Part shown: in pieces, positions 43,914 through 53,659 of the stretch | Layout of the letters: every line of letters starts with the position of its first letter | Position numbering within the stretch: position 1 is the first letter of the stretch | Assembly (NCBI RefSeq): GCF_002218085.1 | Contig: NZ_BDUC01000008.1 | Location: 143,094-207,093 of the forward strand | Source of the DNA: Tolypothrix sp. NIES-4075 | GTDB taxonomy: Bacteria > Cyanobacteriota > Cyanobacteriia > Cyanobacteriales > Nostocaceae | Reading direction: 5' to 3' | Length of the DNA: 64,000 nucleotides | The notes under the pieces: generated by a model | Seen by the model: the letters and a program-made list of their open reading frames with translations, nothing else | Databases searched by the model: none | Told to the model about the DNA's origin: nothing | Translations under genes and position numbers: made by a program

Positions 43914-44732
43914 TCAAGATTCATCACTTCCGGCTGCTTTGCCCTTTCCAGGAATCAAGCCGCGTCTTCCGGGCATTTGAGATAATAGCAAAAAGCGGCG
44001 CAGATACTGCAACTGTTCTGTATCTCCCAGCAGTTCCAACTGTTCCAAAGCGTCTTTAAAAGTTAACTCAGAACGGTAGAGAAAGCGGAAGGCTTTTTTG
44101 AGGATTTGCAAGTCAGTAGAACTCATTCCAGAGCGTTTGAGTCCTACAAGGTTGAGGGTTCGTATCCGTGATGGATTACCCTCCACCATCATATATGGCG
44201 GCACATCGCGGTCAATGCGGGTCATACCGCCGACCATTGCCAAGCTACCGATATGTACAAATTGATGGACACCCAAAACGCCGCTCAGTCGAGCGCAGGA
44301 ATCAATATGGACGTGACCAGCCAAAGCCACAGAGTTAGCAATAATCGTAGAATCGGCAATGACGCAGTTATGACCTACATGGACGTAAGCCATTAACAAG
44401 TTCCCATCGCCAATGATAGTTGCTTCACCAGCGCCTGTAGCTCGGTTAATCGTCACATATTCGCGAATTTGGTTATTGTCGCCAATTTTGACCCAGCTAG
44501 GCTCCCCAGCGTATTTTAGATCCTGGGGTTCCATGCCAATACATGCTCCCGGAAAAATGTGATTTCGCGCTCCAATTTCCGTCAGTCCGTCTAGGACAAC
44601 ATGAGGACTAATAATAGTTTCCGGACCTACTTTGACTTGCCCTCCAATAACCGCATAGGCACCGATTTGCACCGTGGCGTGGATTTGCGCGTTAGGATGA
44701 ATTACAGCAGTTGGATGAATAAGAGTTTTCAA
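43914..44732 (-). CDS. lpxA: UDP-N-acetylglucosamine acyltransferase LpxA
   Basis: Adds the first hydroxyacyl chain to UDP-GlcNAc, the committed entry to lipid A. The left-handed beta-helix hexapeptide repeats are clear from residue 5 (IHPTAVIHPNAQIHATVQIGAYAVIG), with YVHVGHNCVIADSTIIANSV (catalytic His region), HQFVHIGSLAMVGGMTRIDRDVPPYMMVEGNPSRIRTLN, and the C-terminal helices. The length of 272 residues is close to the family average. It sits between fabZ and lpxB on the same strand. Confidence 0.96.
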   Translation of the reverse strand: MKTLIHPTAVIHPNAQIHATVQIGAYAVIGGQVKVGPETIISPHVVLDGLTEIGARNHIFPGACIGMEPQDLKYAGEPSWVKIGDNNQIREYVTINRATGAGEATIIGDGNLLMAYVHVGHNCVIADSTIIANSVALAGHVHIDSCARLSGVLGVHQFVHIGSLAMVGGMTRIDRDVPPYMMVEGNPSRIRTLNLVGLKRSGMSSTDLQILKKAFRFLYRSELTFKDALEQLELLGDTEQLQYLRRFLLLSQMPGRRGLIPGKGKAAGSDES

Positions 44733-44935
44733 GGGTGCATCTCCAGAATAGTCAAAGAGTGCTGAGTGTTTAGGTATCGTGTGTCAGAAATCGGCGATCG
44801 CAAGTTATGTGTGAGGGCGTTTAAAATCTAGAAATTAAACAATGCGGTTGTGGCAAGTTTTATTTACTGCTATCCTTTTTCAGGAATCAGTAATGGGCAC
44901 CTCACGGTGGCGCCCATACCACAAAAGCGGATTTT

Positions 44936-45460
44936 TTAATTAGCAAGTGAAAACATCAGTTCGCCTTCGGCAGCGAGCTGACCGTCTACCTCGGCACGAG
45001 CCTGCATCTTACCGAAACGACGTTGTTTTACCCACAACAGTTCCACGGTCATTACTAGTTGATCGCCTGGTACTACTTGGCGGCGAAACCGGACTTTATC
45101 GATACCTGCAAACAGGAAAAGTCCGCCCTCTAACTCTGGTAGTTGAGTTAAAACGATACCGCCGACTTGTGCCATAGCTTCAACAATTAGCACTCCCGGC
45201 ATAATCGGCTGACCGGGAAAATGCCCTTGAAACTGGGGTTCGTTAAAGGTGACGTTTTTTATACCCACAGCCCGGTTTCCTGGCACGTAGTCGATAATTC
45301 GGTCTACAAGTGCAAAAGGATAGCGATGGGGTAAGAGTTTCTGAATTTCTTGTATTGTAAAAATCGTTTTTGTCTCAGATGTGTTTGTTTCATTGGTTTG
45401 AGATTTGGTAGATGCAGAATCAGGATCTTTGACTGTGTTAAGTTCAGTGAGAATTGACAT
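44936..45460 (-). CDS. fabZ: 3-hydroxyacyl-ACP dehydratase FabZ
   Basis: Dehydrates 3-hydroxyacyl-ACP in fatty-acid synthesis, and competes with LpxA for the same pool. The hot-dog fold motifs [14 protein letters not shown] (catalytic His) and [29 protein letters not shown] (catalytic Glu) are exact. The frame is open to 45574, but that part is heptamer repeat; the ATG at 45460 ([10 protein letters not shown]) is taken, giving 174 residues. The polar N-terminal 40 residues are variable. Confidence 0.95.
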   Translation of the reverse strand: MSILTELNTVKDPDSASTKSQTNETNTSETKTIFTIQEIQKLLPHRYPFALVDRIIDYVPGNRAVGIKNVTFNEPQFQGHFPGQPIMPGVLIVEAMAQVGGIVLTQLPELEGGLFLFAGIDKVRFRRQVVPGDQLVMTVELLWVKQRRFGKMQARAEVDGQLAAEGELMFSLAN

Positions 45461-45560
45461 TGGCACGCTCGATTTATTCAACTGTTTTGGCTGCGTAGTA
45501 GGTGCCGATTTGAACTCACCCTTTGGATTTTGGAGCCAAGGATTTTGGAGCCAGAGAACC

Positions 45561-45600
45561 AATCTAAAATCCAAAATCTAAAATCTAAAATCTAAAATCC
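45561..45600. repeat. TAAAATC heptamer array overlapping the end of lpxC
   Basis: Five units of AATCTAAA/AATCCAAA. The last residues of LpxC (ILDFRF) and its stop codon lie in this array, so the array has become the end of the gene. Confidence 0.8.
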
Positions 45601-46432
45601 TCTGGGCGAGTTGAATATGTAAATTGTGGCTGGCTTTGTACGCCAAGAAATGAGCACTAGGTAAGAAATTTCCTAGTAAACTTAAATCTCCTACTAAATC
45701 CAAGATTTTATGACGTACTGGCTCATTTGCATATCTTAATGGTGGATTTAGCCAACCTTCGGGTCCGCAAACGAGGGCATTATCCAAGCTTCCGCCTTTA
45801 ATTAACCCTGATTTTTGCAGGTATTCAATTTGATGTAGTAAACCAAAAGTACGGGCAGGGGCAATTTCCGCCGCAAACGCAACTGACGCATTTGCCAGAT
45901 TTGAGCCTCGTGACCAACTGTACCATTGATTACCGATCGCCGGCAGGTCGAAGTCAATACCGTAGGTAAAACGAATTTCTGGTGCGGGGATAGCACAGAC
46001 AAACGCATCGTCTTGACGCACCCAAATTGGTTCGGTTATTGCCGGGGGAATTTCGTCGTTAGTCAAAGTTTGTGAGACTAAGCCAACTTCGGCGATCGCT
46101 TGTGTCCAAATTTGCGCTGAACCGTCCAAAAGAGGCACTTCCGCTCCATCAATCTCAATTCGGGCGTTATCCACCCCCATCGCACACAGAGCCGCTAATA
46201 AATGCTCTACAGTGCGAATGCACGCCACCCCTTTACCCAACTGAGTCGAAAGCACAGTCTCATTCACCGCCGCAACTTGTGCAGGAATTATCGGTAAGTC
46301 CGGCAAATCCACCCGAACAAAGTAGCGTCCACTACCCGCATCTGCTGGTAGTATCCGTACCTGAGTTTTCTCACCGCTATGTAGTCCGACTCCTACTTGG
46401 GCGATCGTCGCAGCTATTGTGTGTTGTTGCAT
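45578..46432 (-). CDS. lpxC: UDP-3-O-acyl-N-acetylglucosamine deacetylase LpxC
   Basis: The zinc-dependent deacetylase that is the committed step of lipid A synthesis. Key segments are [17 protein letters not shown], the zinc-binding [55 protein letters not shown] and the second zinc site [17 protein letters not shown]. The frame opens at 46567, but that leader translates a heptamer array; ATG 46432 is the start ([10 protein letters not shown]). About 284 residues, near the family size. Confidence 0.95.
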   Translation of the reverse strand: MQQHTIAATIAQVGVGLHSGEKTQVRILPADAGSGRYFVRVDLPDLPIIPAQVAAVNETVLSTQLGKGVACIRTVEHLLAALCAMGVDNARIEIDGAEVPLLDGSAQIWTQAIAEVGLVSQTLTNDEIPPAITEPIWVRQDDAFVCAIPAPEIRFTYGIDFDLPAIGNQWYSWSRGSNLANASVAFAAEIAPARTFGLLHQIEYLQKSGLIKGGSLDNALVCGPEGWLNPPLRYANEPVRHKILDLVGDLSLLGNFLPSAHFLAYKASHNLHIQLAQRILDFRF

Positions 46433-46449
46433 ATGTATTTTGTTGATTG

Positions 46450-46594
46450 TTAGGAATTGGGCAATGGGCAATGGGCATTGGGCATTGGGCATCGGGCATC
46501 GGGCAATGGGCAATGAGCAATGGGAATAAAAAGAAGCGATCCCGTATTTCCATGCCCCATGCCCCATGCCCCATGCCCCATGCCCACTAAGTCC
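46450..46594. repeat. GGGCATT / GCCCCAT heptamer array
   Basis: GGGCAATG/GGGCATTG units at 46456-46525 and CCCCATG units at 46555-46585 form the gap between bamA and lpxC and give false extensions of lpxC in three frames. Confidence 0.85.
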
Positions 46595-49150
46595 TTAAAA
46601 CCTTTCGCCAATCCCAAAATTGATTCGGCTGTCGCCATCGTCATTGATGCCGTAGTCAACGCGAATCGGTCCTAGTGGAGACTGCACGCGCACGCCAAGA
46701 CCGTAGCCATAGCCTGTACCGCTTTTGTTCAGTATCTCAGCTGCTCTAGTGCTGCTTCCCAAGTCACTACCGACATCAAAAAATAGTGCGCCACTGACTA
46801 CGGAAAAAACAGGGAAGCGATATTCAAGTGATGCTTGCACATAACTTCGACTAGCACCTAATAGTCCTTCTTCATAGCCCCGGACAGAGTTGCTACCACC
46901 AAGGGTAAAGGCTTCGTAAGGAGGTAAGTCACCCAAGACGGTTCCGCCTTGAATGTTGAAAGCGAGGGTTTGTGCTCCTTTGTTAAAGTTAGTAAATTTT
47001 ACGGGGACATATTGGCTGTAGCTACCCCGGAATCTAGTCAGGAAAATGCTGCCTAATCCCACTGGTACTGATTGATCGACCCCAAAGCGGAGAAAAGAAC
47101 CTCTGGTAGGTTGCAAGGCGTTATTACGGCGATCGCGTGCGGCTCCTAATTGCAATAGCAGCAAGTCGTCTCTACCTTCCCCAGATTGACTTAGTTCAAG
47201 TATGTCGTTAGGGTTAGTACTATTCTCAAGTCGTCCTAACTTTCTGACATTGCCATCGGCATCAGTGATGGTAATTCTTTGATATTGGAAACCAGCTGAA
47301 GCTGTCCATTCAGAATTTTTGAAGGGATTACCGGACAAGGGACGAGTAAAAGTGACACCACCACCTAGACGAACAACACGCGGGCGATCGCCATCTTCAT
47401 CTGGTCTTCCTGGGTTAAAGGTTTCAATATTGTCATCTTTGCCATCAAAAATCAACGAAATCGACCGACGGCGGAAAATATTCGCTGTGTAGGAAGTGCG
47501 GTTAGGATCGCCGGCAATCCACGGGTCTGTAAACCGCAAATCAAACAGCAATTCTCTTTGTCCTACTTGTAACTCTGCACCTAATTTTTGGTTTCTTCCC
47601 CCTAAATTTTGCTGTTGATAGCTGATGGTACCAAACAGCCCGCTGGCAGAACTAATCCCGGCTCCTGCTGCGATGGAACCACTGTTGCGTTCAGCCACAT
47701 TCACTACTACATCCACCTTGCTAGGGTCACTACCTGGGTCAAGGGAAACATTTATATCTTCAAATAGTCCTAGTCCAAATACCCTTTGCAAGTCTTTTTG
47801 CACTGTGTTGCGGTTGAAGACTTGTCCGGGCTTCAATTCCAATTCTCGCTTAACGATATAGTCCCGCGTCCGACCCCGGATTGGTCGTCCTTTATCGTCT
47901 GTATCTTGACCGTCTTTATTGCGGAATCTGACGCGAATATCTTCCACCACCCCTTCTGCTACTTGTAGGGTGACAACTCCGTTTTCTGCTACTTGCGGCG
48001 CACCTACTACGTTTGCAAGTACATAACCTTGGTCTTGATAGCGCTTGGTTAAAGTTTTGATGCCTTCCTGCAAGCTACGTAAGTTGAGAATGCCGCCATA
48101 TTGCTCTTTAAAGATTTCATCAACAGCGTTAGCAGGTAGTACCGAGGGAACATTTGTGCCCGGATTTGCCTGAATTTGAACTTTAGTTAAGACCGGGTTG
48201 GGCTGCACTACGAAGCTGACGCGCACGCCTAAGGGAGTATCTTCTGGCACTGCCTGGACGTTAGAGAAGTAACCAGTACCGAAGATTGCGTTAATATCTT
48301 CCTGTAGTTGCGATCGCGTTGTTGTCCTTCCTGGTTGGGTACGAATCGCTCTGTAAACTTGGTTTTCTAGTTCCGGTAATAATTGCTGCCCTGTCTGACT
48401 TCTAACCAATACCTCTGATACTAAAACGCGGGATTCTGTCGCTTCTGGGGTTGCGTTTTGTTGATTTTGTTCGGGTGCTGGCTGATTGAATTGCTGATTT
48501 GGCGGTTGTTGATTTTGTTCGGGTGCTGGCTGATTAGGATTCAGCGTTGGCGGTTGTTGATTTTGTTCGGATGCTGGCTGATTGAGTTGTTGATTTTGCT
48601 GTTGTTGATTTTCTCCTGGTGCTGGCTGATTGAGTTGCTGATTTTGCTGTTGTTGATTTTCTCCTGGTGCTGGCTGATTGAGTTGTTGATTTTGCTGTTG
48701 TTGGTTTTCTTCAGGTGTTGGCTGATTAGGATTCAGCGTTGGCAAATTCTGGGAAGGAACTTGTTGTTGATTCTCAGGTGGCGAAATATCGGGAACTGTA
48801 TTTGAACCGGGAATATTTTGGTTTGACGGCGGGTTTTGTGCCGTGATTGGCGCTGCGTGGCTTGGTATTATTACTACTGGCTTCTTTGCTGGAAAGACAG
48901 CGACAACACCTGGCTGCTTTTTGAGGTTTTCCAGATTCACATTTGAGGTGGAACGAGGTTCTACTCTTAAGGCTGCTGCACCTTGAACGTTTGCGCTTTG
49001 ATTTACCAGTTGCGAGTCTTTGTTTGTCGTTGGTTGCAAAACGACTGGTTTCTGTTTTGAGCTATTAGGGGTTTGTGCATTTGCACTCAAAGAGCTGCCC
49101 AAAGGGGCTGCAATTGTCAACGCCGCCACCAATACGGGAGATAAACGCAT
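46595..49150 (-). CDS. bamA: BamA/Omp85 outer-membrane assembly protein
   Basis: Inserts beta-barrel proteins into the outer membrane. After a signal peptide (ending near SLSANAQ) comes an extended Gln/Pro/Asn linker (about residues 110-235) with 16-residue repeats. POTRA domains follow: ESRVLVSEVLVRSQTGQQL, PVLTKVQIQANPG and GVVEDIRVRFRNKDG. The C-terminal 16-strand barrel closes with GIGERF, the aromatic-ending signal. ATG 49150 is used; the frame opens 15 codons earlier. It lies between purC and lpxC, and the cluster ties surface assembly to lipid A synthesis. Confidence 0.93.
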   Translation of the reverse strand: MRLSPVLVAALTIAAPLGSSLSANAQTPNSSKQKPVVLQPTTNKDSQLVNQSANVQGAAALRVEPRSTSNVNLENLKKQPGVVAVFPAKKPVVIIPSHAAPITAQNPPSNQNIPGSNTVPDISPPENQQQVPSQNLPTLNPNQPTPEENQQQQNQQLNQPAPGENQQQQNQQLNQPAPGENQQQQNQQLNQPASEQNQQPPTLNPNQPAPEQNQQPPNQQFNQPAPEQNQQNATPEATESRVLVSEVLVRSQTGQQLLPELENQVYRAIRTQPGRTTTRSQLQEDINAIFGTGYFSNVQAVPEDTPLGVRVSFVVQPNPVLTKVQIQANPGTNVPSVLPANAVDEIFKEQYGGILNLRSLQEGIKTLTKRYQDQGYVLANVVGAPQVAENGVVTLQVAEGVVEDIRVRFRNKDGQDTDDKGRPIRGRTRDYIVKRELELKPGQVFNRNTVQKDLQRVFGLGLFEDINVSLDPGSDPSKVDVVVNVAERNSGSIAAGAGISSASGLFGTISYQQQNLGGRNQKLGAELQVGQRELLFDLRFTDPWIAGDPNRTSYTANIFRRRSISLIFDGKDDNIETFNPGRPDEDGDRPRVVRLGGGVTFTRPLSGNPFKNSEWTASAGFQYQRITITDADGNVRKLGRLENSTNPNDILELSQSGEGRDDLLLLQLGAARDRRNNALQPTRGSFLRFGVDQSVPVGLGSIFLTRFRGSYSQYVPVKFTNFNKGAQTLAFNIQGGTVLGDLPPYEAFTLGGSNSVRGYEEGLLGASRSYVQASLEYRFPVFSVVSGALFFDVGSDLGSSTRAAEILNKSGTGYGYGLGVRVQSPLGPIRVDYGINDDGDSRINFGIGERF
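48440..48780 (-). repeat. 48-bp in-frame repeat in the BamA linker
   Basis: Units of 48 bases encode QQLNQPAPGENQQQQN-like blocks; at least two are nearly identical, flanked by shorter variants. The whole stretch is Gln/Asn/Pro-rich and probably disordered. Confidence 0.85.
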
Positions 49151-49388
49151 TTTATTCACATTCCTCTTCACTTCCACACAAATAACGAAAAGCAATCTTG
49201 CTGTTATACAAAAGCTAAAAGTATAAACATAATTTTTTCTTTTGTCTTTTTACTTTACTAGGCCCAAGCCAAAAGGCAAAAGTAAATTAGGGACGCTTGG
49301 ACGCTTGGACGCTTGGATTAGGTAAGAATTACGAATAAAGAATTTTCAATCATTTTCCATTCATCAAATATCCAGTCCTCAGTCCCCT

Positions 49389-50126
49389 TCATTTTTTACT
49401 TTCTACTGCTTTGAGCACTCGTTGTAAAACCTCCTGGTAGGCATTTTCTACATTCCCTAAGTCTCGGCGGAAGCGGTCTTTGTCCATTACTCGGCGGTTG
49501 GGGTCAGTTTCGGCTTGATCCCACAAACGGCAGGTATCGGGGCTAATTTCATCTGCTAAGAGCAATTGCTGTTGTGAGTCCACACCAAATTCTAGTTTGA
49601 AGTCTACTAGTGTAATTCCACACCGCTCCCAAAAGCCACGGAGAAACTCGTTGATTTGCAATGCTAGATGGGTTATTGTCTCAACTTGTTCCGGAGTTGC
49701 TAGTTCTAGTAGACGCAGGCGATCGCTTGTCAGCAACGGATCTCCTAATTCATCACTCTTGTAATAAAACTCTACCAAAGGCTCTTTCAGAACGGTTCCT
49801 AGTGCCAATCCTGTTTGCTGACACAGACTGCCGGCAGCAATGTTTCTCACCACTACTTCTAAAGGCACAATCTTCACTGCCCTTACCCGCATTTGATTTG
49901 GCTTTGGGCTGTCAATAAAGTGAGTTTTAATACCTTGCATTTCCAACTCTTGAAATAATTTAGCGGAAATGCTACAATTTATGGTTCCCTTACCCAAAAT
50001 ACTACCACGCTTTTGAGCATTAAAGGCAGTGGCATCATCTTTGAAATCAGCTAACAAAACTTCCGGATCTTCCGTTGAGTAGAGAATTTTTGCTTTGCCT
50101 TCGTATATTTTGGAATTAACACTCAT
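49389..50126 (-). CDS. purC: Phosphoribosylaminoimidazole-succinocarboxamide synthase PurC
   Basis: The SAICAR synthetase of purine synthesis. The start KIYEGKAKILYSTEDPEVLLADFKDDATAFNAQKRG, then IVPLEVVVRNIAAGSLCQQTG, and DEISPDTCRLWDQ are the family hallmarks. 245 residues is the usual length. It is the first gene of the purC-bamA-lpxC-fabZ-lpxA-lpxB row, with 240 bases before bamA. Confidence 0.96.
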   Translation of the reverse strand: MSVNSKIYEGKAKILYSTEDPEVLLADFKDDATAFNAQKRGSILGKGTINCSISAKLFQELEMQGIKTHFIDSPKPNQMRVRAVKIVPLEVVVRNIAAGSLCQQTGLALGTVLKEPLVEFYYKSDELGDPLLTSDRLRLLELATPEQVETITHLALQINEFLRGFWERCGITLVDFKLEFGVDSQQQLLLADEISPDTCRLWDQAETDPNRRVMDKDRFRRDLGNVENAYQEVLQRVLKAVESKK

Positions 50127-50502
50127 GATGACAGGTAAAGTTTTTTTAGGCGATCGGCAGCTTTGATGCTTTCGAGCTTAACCATTTTATCTTTAGTTAT
50201 TAGTCATTAACTGGAGACAAATGACAAACAGCGAAAGAAAATTTTCCGCAACTCAATCGTCAGCCGATTAAAACGTATATTATTTTACATTTAGAATAGT
50301 ATTTTTACATCAAAATCAAATCATATTTTTTTGCGGAATTTAGTATGGAAAAAATTGATGTATAGAATATCACATACAATTTGGTACTTTCAAGTTAAGT
50401 TAATTACAATCAGCATTTAAATGAGTAACTCTCCAACATAGTCAATAAGCGTGACTGTGCCAATTAACTTGCTTTATTTGACGAGTGAGAGGGGTGTAAT
50501 CA
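50127..50502. other. Intergenic region between divergent genes
   Basis: 376 bases, A/T-rich after 50270, no supported frame. It should hold the purC promoter and that of the 50518 gene. Confidence 0.5.
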
Positions 50503-50517
50503 ATGGAGATAACAATA

Positions 50518-50775
50518 ATGAATAAAGACGATTTTCTTTATCCTCGCGGTCGCTATTACGGTCAGGTAAAGCCAGAAAACTTAGTTTTTAATGCGAATTT
50601 ACAGGAATTTGCTCAGAAAATTAGCTACATCTGCAACTTAGAAACAGGTGGAAAACTACCACCAGAAGAAGCATACGAGCAAATCAAGGATCTTTGGAAA
50701 GAGTTGAAACGCACAAAAAAACAACTGAGAATTGGCGAACACCCGTTTCAGGATGATGAGGGACAGGGGGAGTAG
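50518..50775 (+). CDS. Small cyanobacterial protein (DUF7219-like)
   Basis: An 85-residue protein starting MNKDDFLYPRGRYYGQVKPENLVFNANLQEFAQKISYICNLETGG, then EAYEQIKDLWKELKRTKKQLRIG. The pattern YPRxRYYGxxxPENLxFNANLQEFA is one I recognise from small cyanobacterial proteins placed in DUF7219. GGAGAT at 50505-50510 is well placed before ATG 50518; the earlier ATG at 50503 overlaps it and is less likely. The last residues run into a repeat. Function unknown. Confidence 0.75.
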   Translation: MNKDDFLYPRGRYYGQVKPENLVFNANLQEFAQKISYICNLETGGKLPPEEAYEQIKDLWKELKRTKKQLRIGEHPFQDDEGQGE

Positions 50776-50838
50776 GGGGACAGGGGGCAGGGGGAGTTTG
50801 TCTTCCTATCTTCCTCATCTCCCTCACTCCTAACTCCT

Positions 50839-50866
50839 GTACAGACGCGAAATTTCGCGTCTGTAC
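50839..50866. repeat. Perfect 28-nt palindrome, GTACAGACGCGAAA type
   Basis: GTACAGACGCGAAA and its exact complement, with no loop, flanked by TAACTCC heptamers on both sides. It separates the convergent 50518 gene and the cyclase gene. Confidence 0.9.
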
Positions 50867-50879
50867 AACTCCTAACTAT

Positions 50880-53489
50880 TCACTTTGCAACCATCGTCCA
50901 GACTCCATCCCAGGAAGTTGGGGGAGGTGTTTGTTGGTAATTACGAGCGCGTTCTAGATGGATATTAACAGCTTGGTCTGTGGGTCGGATGCGTTTTGCG
51001 GCTTGAAAACAGGCGATCGCTTCTTTGAAATGGCGCGATAAATAAGCGGCGCGTCCGGCATGGTAATGTGATAAAAATTCGTGGGTGGTGTTGTTTAGAG
51101 GAGTAGAGCGATCGCCAATCAACTCATAAATATTCACCGCTTGATGTTTACCTTTTACGCGAATTCTGTCTAACTCGCGTACCCAGATGCGATGGCTACA
51201 CAAATGGTAGGTAAACTCACTTAAAATAATATCGCAGCCATATTCTTTAGTTACTCCTTCCAAGCGCGAACTTAAATTCACGCCATCGCCAATTACCGTA
51301 TAATCCATTCGTTTCTGGGAACCAATATTACCGGAAACCACTTCCCCAGAACTAATACCAATCCCAATATGAATTTCTGGTTGTGCTTGAATAATTCGCT
51401 GTTGGTTAAATTCCGCCAATCGTTCTCGCATATCCAGCGCCGATTGTATCGCCTTCCAAGCATGATTTTCCACTAGCGGTAGCGGGGCACCAAACACTGC
51501 CATTAAAGCATCCCCAATAAACTTATCTAAAGTCCCTTCGTGGTTAAAAACCGCTTCCACCATCGTTTCAAAATACTGATTTAGCAGCGATACTACTTCA
51601 GCCGCACCGAGATTTTCCGTTAGTGTGGTGTAGCCTCGGATATCAGAAAACAAAATGGTGACTTCCTTGCGCTCACCTACCATTAAAGCATCTTCTCCCA
51701 GTGCCATAACTTGCTCTGCTACATGGGGTGTCAGGTAACGGTACATTGTAGTTTTCATCCGTTTTTCCTGACTGATGTCTTCTAGCACCACCAAACCACC
51801 GCGCACCCCCCCTTCTGGGTTCGTTAGAGGGTTGACAGTGAGATTCGTGCTACGTTCTATTTTTTTAACAGCAGCAGAACTTAATAACTCAGATTGGGGA
51901 GTAAGCGGTTGATTCCAGGGGATAAATACATCTGGGTTAGTGCGATCGCCTACTGCCAAAATATAAATATCATGCGTACTAATTTCTTTACTTCTAACTC
52001 CTAACTCTGTACAGACGCGATTAATCGCGTCTCTACTTTTAACTTGATAAAGTCCCACTATCAAACTTTGCTCTGGCACATAATGTCTTGCACCACTTTT
52101 TAAACTATCCTGCAACCGCATTTGCAAATTGTCAATCGGCACAACTTCCCAAACCAGCCGATTAATCAAATTTTTTTCCCACAAAGGCTTGCTATTTTTG
52201 GCATTAAATTCTCCTAAAGGACAACCTAGTAACTCTAAAGCCGCATCATTAATTGTGACAATCCGCCCTTCCATATCTGTAGAAATTACCGCATCAGATA
52301 GACTTTGCAAAATGTCTTTTTGATACTGCTTTTCTAATAGCACACTTTCGAATAAACGAGCATTTTCCAGCGCAATACCTGCTTGGATATTAAATGCCCT
52401 CATAAACTCTTCATCAGAAGAAGTAAAACTGCCTTGGTGCTTATTAATTAACTGCGTCACGCCAATTAATTCATTAGCCGAATTAAACACAGGCAAACAG
52501 AGAATATTCCGAGTTATATAACCAGTTTTTCTATCTGTAGTTGGGTCAAAGCGCGGGTCTTTGTAAGCATCCGAGATATTTAAAGCTTGACCGGTAGATG
52601 CCACATAACCGACAATGCCACGATTAGCAGGGATGCGGATTTCCACCATAGTTGAGCGATCCGCCACCTCTACCTTCGTCCAGAGTTCGCCCATTTCTTT
52701 GCGGTGCAAAAACAGCGTGCTGCGGTCTGCTTGCATTAAAATCCGGGCTTGCTCCATTACTATCTGTAAAGTAGCTTCTAAATCGAGACTTTGCCCTAAT
52801 GTTTGAGTAGCCCGCAAAAGTGCTGTAGCACCTCTTTGATTGCGAGCTGCTACATAGAAAGATTGGCAACTTTCTAAGATAATACCAATAGAAGAAGCGA
52901 AATCATGAAAACACACCTCATCATCATAATTAAAAGGAATATTTCCCGCTTTATTTGCTAGTTGTACCACTGCCACTATCTGATTTTTGCTACTGATAAC
53001 TGGCATACATAAAATATTGCGAATTTTGTAGCCCATTTGTTTTTCTAATTCTGGGCTAAATAAAGGGTGAGTAGAGGCTTGAGATATGTTTAAATATTCA
53101 CCCGTTCTGGCAACATGACCGGGAATGCCAACTGCAATTGGCGTGCGAATTTCTAAAGGTTTTTGGGTGTTATCTTGGGGAACTTTTGACCACAATTGAT
53201 TTTTGTCGTGGTCAACCAAAAAAATCGTAGTGTGTTCAGCTTGGAGAATTTGACCAATTTTAAGTGTAATCGCCTCTAGTATTTTTTCCAGCATAGTTTC
53301 TAGGGCTTCATTATTAATTAGTTCAATTGCCCTGAGAAATTGCTGAAACTCTGCGGTAATAAAATCTAGTAAGCAAACAAATTCGTTTACAGAAAGGTCT
53401 TTGACACGACGCAGTAGAGCGTGGGTGCGATTAACCTGAGTAAGTTCAGTTAATGTAGCCAGGACGCTACCAGGGCTGGGAAGTGTCAT
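50880..53489 (-). CDS. Class III nucleotide cyclase with GAF-GAF-PAS sensor
   Basis: An 869-residue signalling protein. GAF 1 spans about residues 55-200 (TIFLVDHDKNQLWSKV, TGEYLNISQASTHPLFSPELEKQMGY), GAF 2 about 225-380 (STLFLHRKEMGELWTKV, LNISDAYKDPRFDPTTDRKTGY), then a PAS (QSLSDAVISTDMEGRIVTINDAALELLG). The catalytic domain starts at VTILFSDIRGYTTLTENLG and has FIGDALMAVFGAP, both metal-binding aspartates kept. A final TPR-like stretch follows. It would make cAMP (or cGMP). A palindromic element is inserted in frame between PAS and catalytic domain. Confidence 0.92.
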   Translation of the reverse strand: MTLPSPGSVLATLTELTQVNRTHALLRRVKDLSVNEFVCLLDFITAEFQQFLRAIELINNEALETMLEKILEAITLKIGQILQAEHTTIFLVDHDKNQLWSKVPQDNTQKPLEIRTPIAVGIPGHVARTGEYLNISQASTHPLFSPELEKQMGYKIRNILCMPVISSKNQIVAVVQLANKAGNIPFNYDDEVCFHDFASSIGIILESCQSFYVAARNQRGATALLRATQTLGQSLDLEATLQIVMEQARILMQADRSTLFLHRKEMGELWTKVEVADRSTMVEIRIPANRGIVGYVASTGQALNISDAYKDPRFDPTTDRKTGYITRNILCLPVFNSANELIGVTQLINKHQGSFTSSDEEFMRAFNIQAGIALENARLFESVLLEKQYQKDILQSLSDAVISTDMEGRIVTINDAALELLGCPLGEFNAKNSKPLWEKNLINRLVWEVVPIDNLQMRLQDSLKSGARHYVPEQSLIVGLYQVKSRDAINRVCTELGVRSKEISTHDIYILAVGDRTNPDVFIPWNQPLTPQSELLSSAAVKKIERSTNLTVNPLTNPEGGVRGGLVVLEDISQEKRMKTTMYRYLTPHVAEQVMALGEDALMVGERKEVTILFSDIRGYTTLTENLGAAEVVSLLNQYFETMVEAVFNHEGTLDKFIGDALMAVFGAPLPLVENHAWKAIQSALDMRERLAEFNQQRIIQAQPEIHIGIGISSGEVVSGNIGSQKRMDYTVIGDGVNLSSRLEGVTKEYGCDIILSEFTYHLCSHRIWVRELDRIRVKGKHQAVNIYELIGDRSTPLNNTTHEFLSHYHAGRAAYLSRHFKEAIACFQAAKRIRPTDQAVNIHLERARNYQQTPPPTSWDGVWTMVAK
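52009..52036. repeat. Palindromic repeat in frame inside the cyclase gene
   Basis: The core AGACGCGATTAATCGCGTCT (52013-52032) is a perfect palindrome and belongs to the same family as the intergenic copies. With adjacent AACTCCT heptamers it encodes about 20 residues (KSRDAINRVCTELGVRSK) and leaves the frame intact. Confidence 0.9.
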
Positions 53490-53658
53490 GATTGGGGAAT
53501 GGGGAATGGGGAATGGGGAATGGGGAGTGGGGAATGGGTAATGGGTAATGGGGCAATCGGGACGCTTGGACTAGGGACGCTTGGACTAGAAAAAGAATTA
53601 TTACCGATGTCCAATGCCCAATGCCCAATTACCCATTACCAATTACCAATTACCAAAT
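53490..53658. repeat. GGGGAAT / CCCAATT heptamers and GGACGCTT repeats
   Basis: GGGGAATG units at about 53493-53530, two GGGACGCTTGGACTA units at 53560-53590 and AATTACCAATTACC units at about 53625-53655. The two flanks are complementary. Confidence 0.8.
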
Positions 53659-53659
53659 G

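Noticed and set aside
46433..46567. N-terminal extension of LpxC and overlapping short frames
   Set aside because: All arise from GGGCATT repeats; LpxC starts at [10 protein letters not shown].
48458..48805. 115-codon plus-strand frame rich in Leu/Ile/Trp
   Set aside because: It is the antisense shadow of the Gln/Asn/Pro repeat region of bamA.
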